This document shows positions 7,701-13,950 of a stretch of DNA of 15,656 nucleotides, piece by piece. Below the pieces are notes generated by a model. That model had not been told where the DNA came from. It was given only the letters and a program-made list of their open reading frames with translations, and did no database searches. The stretch is from SKGA01 sp051819745 (lineage in GTDB: Archaea; Nanobdellota; Nanobdellia; Woesearchaeales; SKGA01), in NCBI GenBank assembly GCA_051819745.1, contig JBNJGO010000021.1, positions 1 to 15,656 on the forward strand. Reading direction: 5' to 3'. Made by a program: the position numbers and the translations under genes. Within the stretch, counting starts at the first letter, position 1, and each line of letters begins with the position of its first letter.

Positions 7701-7808
7701 CTTGTCATGATTCGTATCTTTGATTGCAGAATCAATATCATCTTTATGTTTTTCCCACAATGTTGAAACGTTTTCTTGGACTTCTGTAAAATCATATTTT
7801 CGATTCAT
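4701..7808 (-). CDS. ileS: Isoleucyl-tRNA synthetase with altered HIGH motif
   Basis: This 1035-residue class Ia synthetase attaches isoleucine to tRNA-Ile in the cytoplasm. Visible landmarks are GPPTAN (45-50), WDCHGLPVEV (84-93), the zinc knuckle CARC (181-184), editing-domain blocks WTTTPWTLPSN (234-244) and GTGIVHQAPAYGEED (324-338), CWRC (401-404), EGARDWALSRNKFWGTPLP (451-469), WFDSGS (530-535), DQTRGWFY (565-572) and the intact KMSKS (603-607). The anticodon-binding region and a C-terminal domain follow, so the enzyme is full length and should both charge and edit. The HIGH signature after GPPTAN reads A54-L55-H56-H57, so the first His is lost and Gly is replaced by His. ATG 7808 is supported by AAGGTG about 5 nt upstream. 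The gene lies downstream of hisS across an assembly gap. Confidence 0.98.
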   Translation of the reverse strand: MNRKYDFTEVQENVSTLWEKHKDDIDSAIKDTNHDKLPRFTFLEGPPTANAPPALHHVEARVFKDLFTRFKQMQGYKVSRKGGWDCHGLPVEVQVEKKLKLESKKDVIQFGVDNFIKECKQDVFTFIDAWTKSTKKLGFWIDLENPYVTLNTNYMESEWWALKQMYEKDLLYKGHKVVPYCARCGTPLSSHEVAQGYQDIEETTVVSKFYAKDTSYFSKKGIDVGNKKIVFLAWTTTPWTLPSNLALAVHPEVEYAFVDSDNDIYVLAKDLVSQYFEEDVVILNTLQGKDLINQSYEPLFDYFKESAPNSFRIIPADYVTTEDGTGIVHQAPAYGEEDNIACAEHGIDFVNPVDDNGEFTEEVPDFKGRFVKSADDDILDFLDKKGLVFSTAPYVHSYPFCWRCKTPLIYYAKETWFIAVKKIKDKLLRENEKINWHPHTIKYGRFGNWLEGARDWALSRNKFWGTPLPLWICDNESCNHQEAIGSIEELHEKTGKKVDDLHLASVDPLTYTCPECNGTMKRTSEVIDTWFDSGSAPFAQLHYPFENKDLFDQLYPYDFISEGIDQTRGWFYTMLVVNTILFDKTPYNNVAVAGLLCDENGDKMSKSKGNIIQPDEVFDKYGVDAVRMAMCSYPLGDAIKFGPSIFEEQIMPFFRTLWNTHYYIRQYFDRFSLTGNEISSAERLEDTWLVSSTNSMISNVTSAFEKHKYNKALDLILDFANNTLSRTYIKLIRDRTTQRDESLAYTLKFAFESIVKVLAPIAPYTSEYLYQEFLKTADSPWSVHFTTYPKRGYVNDDLEQEFEFAQRVIQGILASREKAQFGVRWPLSEAKILTSKDISLRDEILDLVKQQTNIKQVTFLKEFPVELSFTLNYKKLGEEFGTETGDVIPEAKKNMDMITKALNESDTVVVGKWTLRKDHFNIEKIVPEPYKMAPFSEGEVYLDTTITPALEREGFYREISRRIQQLRKKAGLQKDDTIVLAIETVDLDDVINQYADEIKQKVGASIVHLNEKKEFDHSKQESVKGKSFTVSLQKA

Positions 7809-7895
7809 AAAAACACCTTAACACTTTTTTTCTAATATTCAATATACTAATACGTACTATACTAACACAAATCATGCTAACACACATTACACTAT

Positions 7896-7995
7896 NNNNN
7901 NNNNNNNNNNNNNNNNNNNNNNNNNNNNNNNNNNNNNNNNNNNNNNNNNNNNNNNNNNNNNNNNNNNNNNNNNNNNNNNNNNNNNNNNNNNNNNN
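7896..7995. other. Assembly gap (100 N)
   Basis: Exactly 100 N, a standard placeholder for a gap of unknown size. The flanks on both sides end in TACACTAT-like repeats, suggesting that a tandem repeat between hisS and ileS broke the assembly. The true distance between the two genes, and whether an ileS promoter lies there, cannot be read. Confidence 0.97.
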
Positions 7996-8025
7996 TACAC
8001 TATCATTTACTACACTATCATTTAT
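7996..8025 (+). repeat. Tandem 15-bp repeat beside the assembly gap
   Basis: Two adjacent 15-bp units, TACACTATCATTTAC and TACACTATCATTTAT, differ only at the last base. The sequence CATTACACTAT just left of the gap resembles the unit. The second unit contains the hisS stop codon, so the repeat begins inside the end of the gene. Confidence 0.8.
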
Positions 8026-9340
8026 CGGATTTTCTTTGATCAGTTCGTCGTTTGAAAAAGGAAATGCAATCCTCCAAAGAGTATTGTTTTTCATTGCCAT
8101 CTGCTAATTCTTTTATAGTGATAGTGTTTGCTTTGATTTCATCCTCACCAATAATTGCAACAAAAGGAATGTCTTGCTTGTCAGCATATTTGAAGTTCTT
8201 TGAAGGTCCACGACCCATCATATCAACATCAACACTAATACCTTCATTTCGCAGTTGTTTTGCAATATCAAAACTTTCTTTTTCAGTACCTAGAGGAACG
8301 ATAAATAAATCAACTGTCTTTAGGACAAAGGAAGTGTCTTGTAATTGCTTGAGCACATCAACAATTCTGTCAAGACCAAAACTCACACCCACAGCAGAAA
8401 ATGAATTGGTGGTTGAAGTTCCGTCATTTGAAAGGTAATTACCGATGAGATCGTCATAACGACCACCACCACCTAGCGATCCAATCGAATCATCAGTTTT
8501 TGAAAATATTTCATACACTGTTCCAGTATAATACCCGAGACCTCGTGCGAGTGTTGGCTCAAAGACAACATCATCATTATCTACAAAGGAAAATAATTCG
8601 TTAAGTTCTTCGATCCCTTTGCTTTCAGGAAGCATGTTCTTGAAAAAAGAAAGTTTTTCTTCATTCGTTCCTTTCATTGAAATGAGATCTACTATTTTTT
8701 TTACGGTGTCTGTTTCAAACCCTTTGTTTTTCGCTTCATCAAGCACACCATCAATACCTATTTTATCGAGCTTGTCAATAGTCATTATCAAAGAATCAGC
8801 TCGAGTCGTCTCAATACCATTTGTACTCATGAGTTCAGTGAGTAAGGTTCTGTTATTGACTTTAATCTTGACATCAACACCAAGTTCGGTATAGACATCG
8901 AGGGCGAGAAGAATACAGGTAGCGTCAGCAAGCATACTTTTTGATCCGATGATATCAGCATCGCATTGGGTGAATTCCCGGTATCGACCGTATTTTATAG
9001 GAGCGTCACGATAGACTTTACCTATTTGATATCGTTTGAATGGAAGTCGAAGGGTCCTATTCATACCAACATAACGAGCAAGAGGTACTGTCAAGTCAAA
9101 CCGCAGTCCTAGTTCGCGTCCTCCATTGTCTTGAAGAGTGTATGTTTCACCCATTGCATCGCTTTCTTCACCGGCAGCGAATTTTGCGCTCAACACATCG
9201 TATTTTTCGATGATAGGAGTATCTAAAGGGGCAAAGCCATAACGTTGAAATAATCTTGTTATTGTGTTTGTAATATATTCTCTAAGAAGAGCATCTTGTC
9301 GTTGTATATCTCTCATCCCACGAGCGAGTTCTAATGTCAT
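8018..9340 (-). CDS. hisS: Histidyl-tRNA synthetase
   Basis: This 440-residue class IIa synthetase makes His-tRNA-His. The N-terminus (ARGMRDI, 6-12) and motif 1 region (APLDTPIIE, 37-45) are typical. LRFDLTVPLARY (79-90) and motif 2 YGRYREFTQCDADIIG (117-132) follow. The histidine-binding signatures LARGLGYYTG (264-273) and GGGGRYDDLIG (290-300) are present, as is motif 3 VGVSFGLDRI (317-326) with Arg325. The anticodon-binding domain spans about 340-430. Length and motifs are normal. GGGATGAT lies a few nt upstream of ATG 9340. The stop codon sits inside a 15-bp tandem repeat, so the last residues (about QRKSDK) may be repeat-affected. Likely cotranscribed with ileS. Confidence 0.98.
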   Translation of the reverse strand: MTLELARGMRDIQRQDALLREYITNTITRLFQRYGFAPLDTPIIEKYDVLSAKFAAGEESDAMGETYTLQDNGGRELGLRFDLTVPLARYVGMNRTLRLPFKRYQIGKVYRDAPIKYGRYREFTQCDADIIGSKSMLADATCILLALDVYTELGVDVKIKVNNRTLLTELMSTNGIETTRADSLIMTIDKLDKIGIDGVLDEAKNKGFETDTVKKIVDLISMKGTNEEKLSFFKNMLPESKGIEELNELFSFVDNDDVVFEPTLARGLGYYTGTVYEIFSKTDDSIGSLGGGGRYDDLIGNYLSNDGTSTTNSFSAVGVSFGLDRIVDVLKQLQDTSFVLKTVDLFIVPLGTEKESFDIAKQLRNEGISVDVDMMGRGPSKNFKYADKQDIPFVAIIGEDEIKANTITIKELADGNEKQYSLEDCISFFKRRTDQRKSDK

Positions 9341-9382
9341 AATATCATCCCACAGCAGTCACATAACCAAACAAGCCAACAC

Positions 9383-9393
9383 AGCATAAAAAA
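9383..9393 (-). promoter_or_regulatory. Probable TATA box of hisS
   Basis: On the minus strand CTTTTTTATGC is centred about 48 bp before the hisS ATG, predicting a leader of about 22 nt that includes the GGGATGAT ribosome-binding site. Confidence 0.35.
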
Positions 9394-9478
9394 GTCGCTA
9401 ATTGGATGATTAGCATAATATGTGAAGCAACTGAACTGTGATGACTGTAATTCTTTAAAAAGTTTTCTGAGAAAATTA

Positions 9479-9484
9479 TTTAAA
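9479..9484 (+). promoter_or_regulatory. TATA-like box of the ZPR1-type gene
   Basis: ATTATTTAAATT is centred 28 bp before ATG 9510 but only about 20 bp before ATG 9501. With no Shine-Dalgarno present, this favours a leaderless start at 9510. Confidence 0.45.
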
Positions 9485-9509
9485 TTGCGACACTCTCGTT
9501 ATGTACATC

Positions 9510-10061
9510 ATGGTAGAAGAAACTTCAGATGGTTCAATAGATGTTATTAGAGGAGAACAATGCCCTATTTGTGGAGAGAAAGCGCTAACGCTTATGGAAT
9601 CGGAACGAGAGATTCCGTTTTTTGGAATGGTAGCATTATTTTCTATGGATTGTGAACAATGCAAATATCATAAGGCAGATATTGAAGTGCTTGAAGAACA
9701 TGAACCATCACAATACGTTCTAGATGTGACTGAAGAGAAAGATCTTAACATTCGAATTATTAAATCGAGCTTTGCAAAGTTGAAAATAGGTCAAGTGGGA
9801 AGCATTGAACCAGGCGAAACTGCAAACGGATATGTTACTAATGTTGAAGGAATTCTTAATCGTATGAAACGACAAATCGAAGGTATTCGAGATAATTCTG
9901 ATGATAAGAATGACGTGAAAAAAGCAAAGAACATGGTCAAGAAATTAACCAAAGTCATGTGGGGACGAGATTCTATCAAGATAACATTGAAAGATCCTAC
10001 TGGCAATTCAGCTATTATCAGTGAAAAGGCAGTTAAAAAATCATTGAAGAAAAAAAAGTGA
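9510..10061 (+). CDS. ZPR1-type zinc-finger protein
   Basis: This 183-residue protein is a single archaeal ZPR1 module (COG1779). A four-Cys zinc finger uses CPIC (Cys18, Cys21) and CEQC (Cys48, Cys51). Between them lies the family's ESEREIPFFG segment (31-40), where eukaryotic ZPR1 has a similar E-IP-F sequence. The following beta domain contains SSFAKLKIGQVGSIEPG (86-102) and the YVTNVEGIL block (108-116). The C-terminus is Lys-rich. Eukaryotic ZPR1 binds eEF1A and helps it fold; a matching role with archaeal EF1A is inference. An in-frame ATG exists three codons earlier (9501), but TATA spacing favours 9510. It is monocistronic, divergent from hisS. Confidence 0.9.
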   Translation: MVEETSDGSIDVIRGEQCPICGEKALTLMESEREIPFFGMVALFSMDCEQCKYHKADIEVLEEHEPSQYVLDVTEEKDLNIRIIKSSFAKLKIGQVGSIEPGETANGYVTNVEGILNRMKRQIEGIRDNSDDKNDVKKAKNMVKKLTKVMWGRDSIKITLKDPTGNSAIISEKAVKKSLKKKK

Positions 10062-10086
10062 AGAAGATATTCTAAGGTTGAAATAA

Positions 10087-10126
10087 TTTTTATTTTATTT
10101 GTTTTACATATTTTTTATATTTTTTA
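10087..10126 (+). terminator. U-rich terminator after the ZPR1-type gene
   Basis: Four T-rich runs (TTTTTATTTTATTTG..., then TTTTTTATATTTTTT) begin about 25 nt after the stop codon. There is no strong hairpin, as is usual for archaeal oligo-U termination. Confidence 0.6.
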
Positions 10127-10181
10127 AAATAGTAATCTATATTACAACAAGAAATGGTATTCTGCAGATCAATACAACACC

Positions 10182-10219
10182 ACATAGTATTAAACAATAA
10201 TAATACTAAACAATAATAG
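10182..10219. repeat. Short A/T-rich direct repeat between convergent genes
   Basis: The core TAAACAATAATA occurs twice in close succession, in GTATTAAACAATAATAATA and CTAAACAATAATAGTG, between the end of the ZPR1-type gene and the end of tfe. No function is apparent; it looks like simple-sequence duplication. Confidence 0.55.
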
Positions 10220-10230
10220 TGAACATATTG

Positions 10231-10803
10231 TTAAGCAGGAGTTTTTCGTTTTGTAGAAGGAGATGTTGATTTTGAAGTCGGACGATATTTTTTTTCATGA
10301 GCAGATTGTTCTTCTTTGAGTTTACCAATTTTTTGTTCTAGAAATTCAATGGTACGCTCGTTGTTGAGTTGATTCATGAGCTCGCCACATTCAGGGCATT
10401 TGAAATCATTTTCAAACGCTTCTTCAAACGATTGTCGTTCGTGAGCGAATCGACACATGTAAAAAAATCCGCTTTGTTCTTGTTCCAGACGAGAAGTGAG
10501 TTTTTCTATTTTTTCAAGACGAAGTTTTTCTTCGACGTGAGGAATATTTTCTTCATTGAAATTCCAATAACAAATATACCATCCTTTTATCTTATCTTTT
10601 TTTCGCTTGAATGAAACAAGATTATGATCGAGAAGCCGGTAGAGGATATTTCGAGTTTTGTGAATTTCGATTTCAAGTTCTTCAGCAACAATGAATTCAG
10701 AAATATTTTTTTTATCCCGTAAGTAGAAAACAATATCATTTGCAATAGTATCTGGAACTACTTGTTTGAGCACATCCTCGATTCGTTCTTTTGAAACTTT
10801 CAT
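10231..10803 (-). CDS. tfe: Transcription initiation factor E, alpha subunit (TFE)
   Basis: This 190-residue protein is the archaeal homologue of TFIIE-alpha, which helps RNA polymerase open promoters. Residues about 1-85 form the winged helix, with FYLRDKKNISEFIVAEEL around 26-43 and LYRLLDHNLVSFKR around 54-67. A charged, coiled-coil-prone segment (about 85-110) leads to the zinc ribbon. The second knuckle is normal (CPEC, Cys136/Cys139). The first reads MCRFAHERQSF, with Cys117 and His121 where most TFEs have C-x2-C. The tail is Lys/Ser/Thr-rich and probably disordered. ATG 10803 has GAGGT 7 nt upstream; an in-frame GTG at 10830 lies within 7 nt of the predicted transcript start and is less likely. 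Monocistronic. Confidence 0.94.
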   Translation of the reverse strand: MKVSKERIEDVLKQVVPDTIANDIVFYLRDKKNISEFIVAEELEIEIHKTRNILYRLLDHNLVSFKRKKDKIKGWYICYWNFNEENIPHVEEKLRLEKIEKLTSRLEQEQSGFFYMCRFAHERQSFEEAFENDFKCPECGELMNQLNNERTIEFLEQKIGKLKEEQSAHEKKYRPTSKSTSPSTKRKTPA

Positions 10804-10859
10804 ATCATATACCTCTTTTAACGCTGACACACGCTATGTACTACTTCAGGGTATTGAAC

Positions 10860-10867
10860 TTTATAAA
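10860..10867 (-). promoter_or_regulatory. TATA box of tfe
   Basis: TTTATAAA predicts a transcript start near 10837 and a leader of about 34 nt with the GAGGT site. Further upstream, 10870-11040 has no gene but contains TTTATAAA at 10941-10948 and CTTATAAAG at 10988-10996. Confidence 0.55.
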
Positions 10868-11041
10868 TTTTTCTATTTTTTATCACTATTGAGTGGTTAT
10901 TGTTATTAAGTACAACAAATAAGTATAATGGGAAAGCTTATTTATAAATTTTATGGTTATCATACAAATATACATATGCTGAAAATACTTATAAAGAACC
11001 AATAAGTCTTAAAAATAGTTAAATAAAACTAAAATAACCTT

Positions 11042-11100
11042 ATTACCATTAAAATAAAAATAAATAGGTCTTCAAATCATTTTAAAAAGATTTTAAGACA
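11042..11100 (-). terminator. Hairpin plus U-rich terminator after the pseudouridine synthase gene
   Basis: Arms GTCTTcAAATC and GATTTtAAGAC (11069-11100) form two 5-bp helices around one mismatch. On the minus strand the hairpin follows the stop codon directly and is itself followed by a T-rich stretch (TATTTATTTTTATTTTAAT). Confidence 0.55.
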
Positions 11101-11103
11101 ACA

Positions 11104-12051
11104 TCATACCTTTTTTGAAAATATAAAAGAACAGATATCAGAATGTAACGGCGAATAAAACGTTAATCGACGACCTGAACAAGGATGAGTTAACGAAAAT
11201 GATTTGCAATGAAGGAGATGACGAGGGATGAGACGGGAAACCAAAGGTTTTGATTGAACAAAAGGTCTATCTACCAGAGAAGGATACACTGCTCGTTGAT
11301 GAGAATACAATACATCGCCTAAAACAGGATGCCCGCTGTAAAACAGATGAGCTCTGATTTGATGACGACGACCAGTTTTTGGAACAAAAGATAATAACGA
11401 CCACGAATTATCAAGAGCGCAAGCAAGGAGAGAAACAGTTGTTGTTGAAGGTTTTCCAGCAGGATCGACAACCATAACATCGCGAATATTACCACGAGAT
11501 GTTTTCTTCAAGGGTTTTGAAATCTGAAACGAAGATTTTTTTGGAACGCCAAGACAAACACCAACATATTCTTTACAAACAGTACCTTCAATTAATTGTC
11601 GTTGAAGCTCTCGAGCAGTACAAGAGTTTTTTGCAAATACGATAACACCAGACGTTTCTTTATCGAGACGATACAAAGGATACGCTGTTTTTCCAAGAAG
11701 ACCATCATCTTGAAGGATCGAAGTTAAGGTGTGAAACCAATACGGGCCTGCAGGATGAACTGGTAAAGGTGCTGGTTTGTCAATAACAAGCAGTGAATCA
11801 TCATCAAACAAGACACTATACGTCTTAGAAACAGAGGGTTCAAAGGATTCAGGAGTATGAAGGGAAACAACATCCCCAGAAACGAGTTGTCGAGACACAT
11901 CAAGACATACACTACCATTAACAGTGACTAACGAATGAGAAATCCATCTTCGAGAAACATCTGATGACTTCAAAAACGAGCAAGAAGAAAGCAAGAAATC
12001 AGATAATTGTGATGAAGATGTCACTGTATACGAATTTATTCTATAGCGCAT
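11104..12051 (-). CDS. RluA-family pseudouridine synthase
   Basis: This 315-residue protein isomerises uridine to pseudouridine in RNA. Residues about 14-65 resemble the S4 RNA-binding domain (LSDFLLSSCSFLKSSDVSRRW...VTVNGSVC). The catalytic domain has VIDKPAPLPVHP (89-100), the RluA signature YRLDKETSGVIVFAK (127-141) with catalytic Asp130, the substrate loop PKTGRRHQIRAHL (224-236) and PRHLLHCKSFSLTHP (276-290). All active-site blocks are intact. RluA enzymes are usual in bacteria and eukaryotes but scattered in archaea, so ancient transfer is plausible. The target (rRNA or tRNA uridine) cannot be read from sequence. Its ATG is 2 nt after the stop of the preceding zinc protein gene, so the two are probably translationally coupled. 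Confidence 0.95.
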   Translation of the reverse strand: MRYRINSYTVTSSSQLSDFLLSSCSFLKSSDVSRRWISHSLVTVNGSVCLDVSRQLVSGDVVSLHTPESFEPSVSKTYSVLFDDDSLLVIDKPAPLPVHPAGPYWFHTLTSILQDDGLLGKTAYPLYRLDKETSGVIVFAKNSCTARELQRQLIEGTVCKEYVGVCLGVPKKSSFQISKPLKKTSRGNIRDVMVVDPAGKPSTTTVSLLACALDNSWSLLSFVPKTGRRHQIRAHLFYSGHPVLGDVLYSHQRAVYPSLVDRPFVQSKPLVSRLIPRHLLHCKSFSLTHPCSGRRLTFYSPLHSDICSFIFSKKV

Positions 12052-12053
12052 GT

Positions 12054-12362
12054 TTAATGAGATTGCTCAGAATCTTTTAAAGAATTCGTTTCTACAGTAG
12101 ATTGTATCGTGTCAAAACAAGAAGGACACATAAACACATCTGAAAAGAACATCGAATCAGGAAATCCGGTTAGTTTTTTAACAACAGTCCTTTTTTCACA
12201 AAAAGAACAACGACCATCCTCTTCTCGAAAAGAAGGATATTCGACAACAAGCTGATCATAGCACGATCTACATATAGCAAACATGAGTTGAAACTCCGAG
12301 AATGCAAAGCAAGTGGTTTGCGTGTTACATAACTGACAATTATGGTTGTGTTTAACCCTCAT
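12054..12362 (-). CDS. Small protein with two four-Cys zinc modules
   Basis: This 102-residue protein is not recognised as a named family. It holds four CxxC pairs: Cys9/Cys12 with Cys31/Cys34, and Cys52/Cys55 with Cys79/Cys82. Spacing within each set (19 and 24 residues) suggests two tandem treble-clef or zinc-ribbon modules, perhaps from an internal duplication; both second knuckles read C-x-S-C (CRSC, CPSC). The tail is acidic and polar. It is the first gene of a two-gene unit with the RluA-type enzyme, 2 nt apart, so it may bind RNA or assist that enzyme, which is inference. There is no Shine-Dalgarno; TTTATATAG about 26 bp upstream predicts a leaderless mRNA. Confidence 0.85.
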   Translation of the reverse strand: MRVKHNHNCQLCNTQTTCFAFSEFQLMFAICRSCYDQLVVEYPSFREEDGRCSFCEKRTVVKKLTGFPDSMFFSDVFMCPSCFDTIQSTVETNSLKDSEQSH

Positions 12363-12383
12363 ATAACAATATATAGATTTGAA

Positions 12384-12393
12384 ACTATATAAA
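12384..12393 (-). promoter_or_regulatory. TATA box of the zinc protein / RluA unit
   Basis: Minus-strand TTTTATATAG is centred about 26 bp before ATG 12362, giving a predicted leaderless transcript. Confidence 0.55.
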
Positions 12394-12429
12394 AACTTCG
12401 TTTTTCACAGTATAACAAGATATCAAAAG

Positions 12430-12633
12430 TTATTTCGTGAATGAAGAAGACTCTTTCTTTTGTTTGAAAGCAGTTTTCAAAAGCAAATTATTCTGATGTT
12501 CGAGATCAGTAATAATCTTATCACGCCGAGCAATCTCTCGAGCATAAATCTTCTTGAGCTCACCAATATCAGTGATACCTTCAAGTTCCTTTTGAAATTC
12601 TTTTTTGAACGCTTCAAGCGAATCAGCAGTCAT
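12430..12633 (-). CDS. Small coiled-coil protein, unknown function
   Basis: This 67-residue protein is highly charged and almost wholly helical by eye. Residues 4-22 (DSLEAFKKEFQKELEGITD) and 24-58 (GELKKIYAREIARRDKIIT... LLLKTAFKQK) form two helices. The second has hydrophobic spacing (I, L, L, L) suited to a coiled coil. There is no Cys, metal site or membrane segment. GGTGGT lies close to ATG 12633, and a TTTTATAC box about 25 bp upstream suggests its own promoter. It lies just downstream of the uS7 operon on the same strand, but a terminator-like tract separates them. I do not recognise the family; coding is supported by start context and composition. Confidence 0.65.
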   Translation of the reverse strand: MTADSLEAFKKEFQKELEGITDIGELKKIYAREIARRDKIITDLEHQNNLLLKTAFKQKKESSSFTK

Positions 12634-12825
12634 ATACCACCACTAAATATAACGAAGTATAAAAGAGTTTTGCTTGAGAAACAGAATTCTACAACAGGTA
12701 ACAATCATACTTTCTGAACCATTAGTTTTGAAGAACCCAATAGTTTTCGAGAAACATCAACAAGAGGTCCCAACACGAATCCAAACAAAGAAGTAACAAC
12801 AAAATACACAATCACAAAACAATAC

Positions 12826-12852
12826 GAGAAAAAAAGAAGAAAGGAAAAAAAA
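12826..12852 (-). terminator. Oligo-U terminator of the ribosomal operon
   Basis: On the minus strand, about 10 nt after the uS7 stop, a nearly pure pyrimidine tract begins (T8, CC, TTTC, TTC, T7). This is a classic archaeal termination signal. Confidence 0.65.
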
Positions 12853-12861
12853 TAGTAGACC

Positions 12862-13464
12862 TTATCTACTACTATCACACTGTCGCTCAACTTCAACTTT
12901 CTTAGAGATAGCTTTACTATCAGTGGAAAGATTATACGCCGAGATTATTTCTTTAGCCAGCGAATCAGCCATGCTCTTATTCTTATTGAAAGAAGCCCGA
13001 AAAGCACCTTGTGTCATGAACTTCAAGACACGATCGACACGTCTCTGCGGAGCGCACTCGACAGGTTTTGGATAACGAGCACCACCATATTCAATAGTGA
13101 TAATCTCTTCACGAGGAGCAGCGTTTTCAACAGCTTTAACAAACACTTCAATAGGATTCTTATCGAGTTTCTTTTCGATAATCTCAAAGGTTTCCTTAGT
13201 GATATTATACACTGTGTGAGTCTTACCAGTGATGTGACCACTTGAGATAAGATGTTTCTTGGACGCAGCACGACCAGGCACCATCAGTTTATTCATCAAA
13301 CGCTCGACGATAAAAACTCTGGATTTGTGAAAACGATTTCCAGCGTAACGAGCTCCAGTTCGTGGAACGATAGTTGGCTTTAATGTAACATATTTTTTAA
13401 GACCAGGATCTTCAACAGCACAGTTTGAACAATCCCATTTGTTGAAAGCAAGAATTTCTGTCAT
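12862..13464 (-). CDS. rps7: Small ribosomal subunit protein uS7
   Basis: This 200-residue protein is the archaeal/eukaryotic (S5e-like) form of S7, which binds the 3' major domain of 16S rRNA and shapes the 30S head and E site. Typical blocks are KPTIVPRTGARYAGNRFHKS (29-48), VERLMNKLMVPGR (53-65), KNPIEVFVKAVENAAPREE (102-120), EYGGARYPKPVECAPQRRVD (125-144) and the C-terminal helix ending in KKVEVERQ. The N-terminal extension has Cys12 and Cys15 (CSNC). ATG 13464 has a strong GGTGAT site. It is the last gene of the operon, 11 nt after uS12. The usual archaeal neighbours EF1A and uS10 do not follow. Confidence 0.97.
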   Translation of the reverse strand: MTEILAFNKWDCSNCAVEDPGLKKYVTLKPTIVPRTGARYAGNRFHKSRVFIVERLMNKLMVPGRAASKKHLISSGHITGKTHTVYNITKETFEIIEKKLDKNPIEVFVKAVENAAPREEIITIEYGGARYPKPVECAPQRRVDRVLKFMTQGAFRASFNKNKSMADSLAKEIISAYNLSTDSKAISKKVEVERQCDSSR

Positions 13465-13475
13465 ATAATATCACC

Positions 13476-13913
13476 TTATTTACGAGCTTTATCAATCTTA
13501 CCTTTCAGTAAGGCATCGAGAGCCTGATCATTGACTTTGATAACTTTCCAACGAATTCCAGGAAGATCTCCTTTTGCACGACCCATAACACCACCAATAC
13601 GTTCGATAACAACTTCATCGTGTTCATCGACGAGTTTAGTAGCACCATCGCCAGGAAGAAAAGCGGAAACTTGTTTTCCGTTCTTGATAAGCTGAACCCG
13701 AACACATTTTCTCATAGCAGAGTTCGGCTGTTTTGCTTCTACCTGAATCTTTTGCAAGACAATAGCAGATGCTTGTGATGCTCCTTCAAGAGGATCAGAT
13801 TTTGTAGCAAAACCAAGATGTTTCTTGATATACCATTTATTACGCCATCGACCATCAATACGTCGTTGGACGAGTTTTTTACCTGCGTTTAAACCGCGTG
13901 ATTTTTTTGCCAT
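13476..13913 (-). CDS. rps12: Small ribosomal subunit protein uS12
   Basis: This 145-residue protein is the archaeal S12 (eukaryotic S23 type), located at the decoding centre, where it monitors codon-anticodon pairing. Conserved blocks are KKHLGFATKSDPLEGASQA (30-48), the decoding loop KQPNSAMRKCVRVQL (61-75), the PGDGA turn (87-91) and VDEHDEVVIERIGG (95-108). Length and motifs are normal. ATG 13913 is preceded by GAGGTTG. Order and spacing (NusA-like 37 nt upstream, uS7 11 nt downstream) match the conserved archaeal translation cluster. Confidence 0.98.
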   Translation of the reverse strand: MAKKSRGLNAGKKLVQRRIDGRWRNKWYIKKHLGFATKSDPLEGASQASAIVLQKIQVEAKQPNSAMRKCVRVQLIKNGKQVSAFLPGDGATKLVDEHDEVVIERIGGVMGRAKGDLPGIRWKVIKVNDQALDALLKGKIDKARK

Positions 13914-13950
13914 ACGTATACAACCTCAATATATTTATCGTTTATAATTT

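Noticed and set aside
12705..12896. Hydrophobic 63-codon minus-strand frame after uS7
   Set aside because: It has only TTG or GTG starts inside uS7, no Shine-Dalgarno, and its Phe/Leu-rich part is just the oligo-T terminator read as codons. A real small membrane protein cannot be fully excluded because the end (GPLVDVSRKLLG) looks protein-like.
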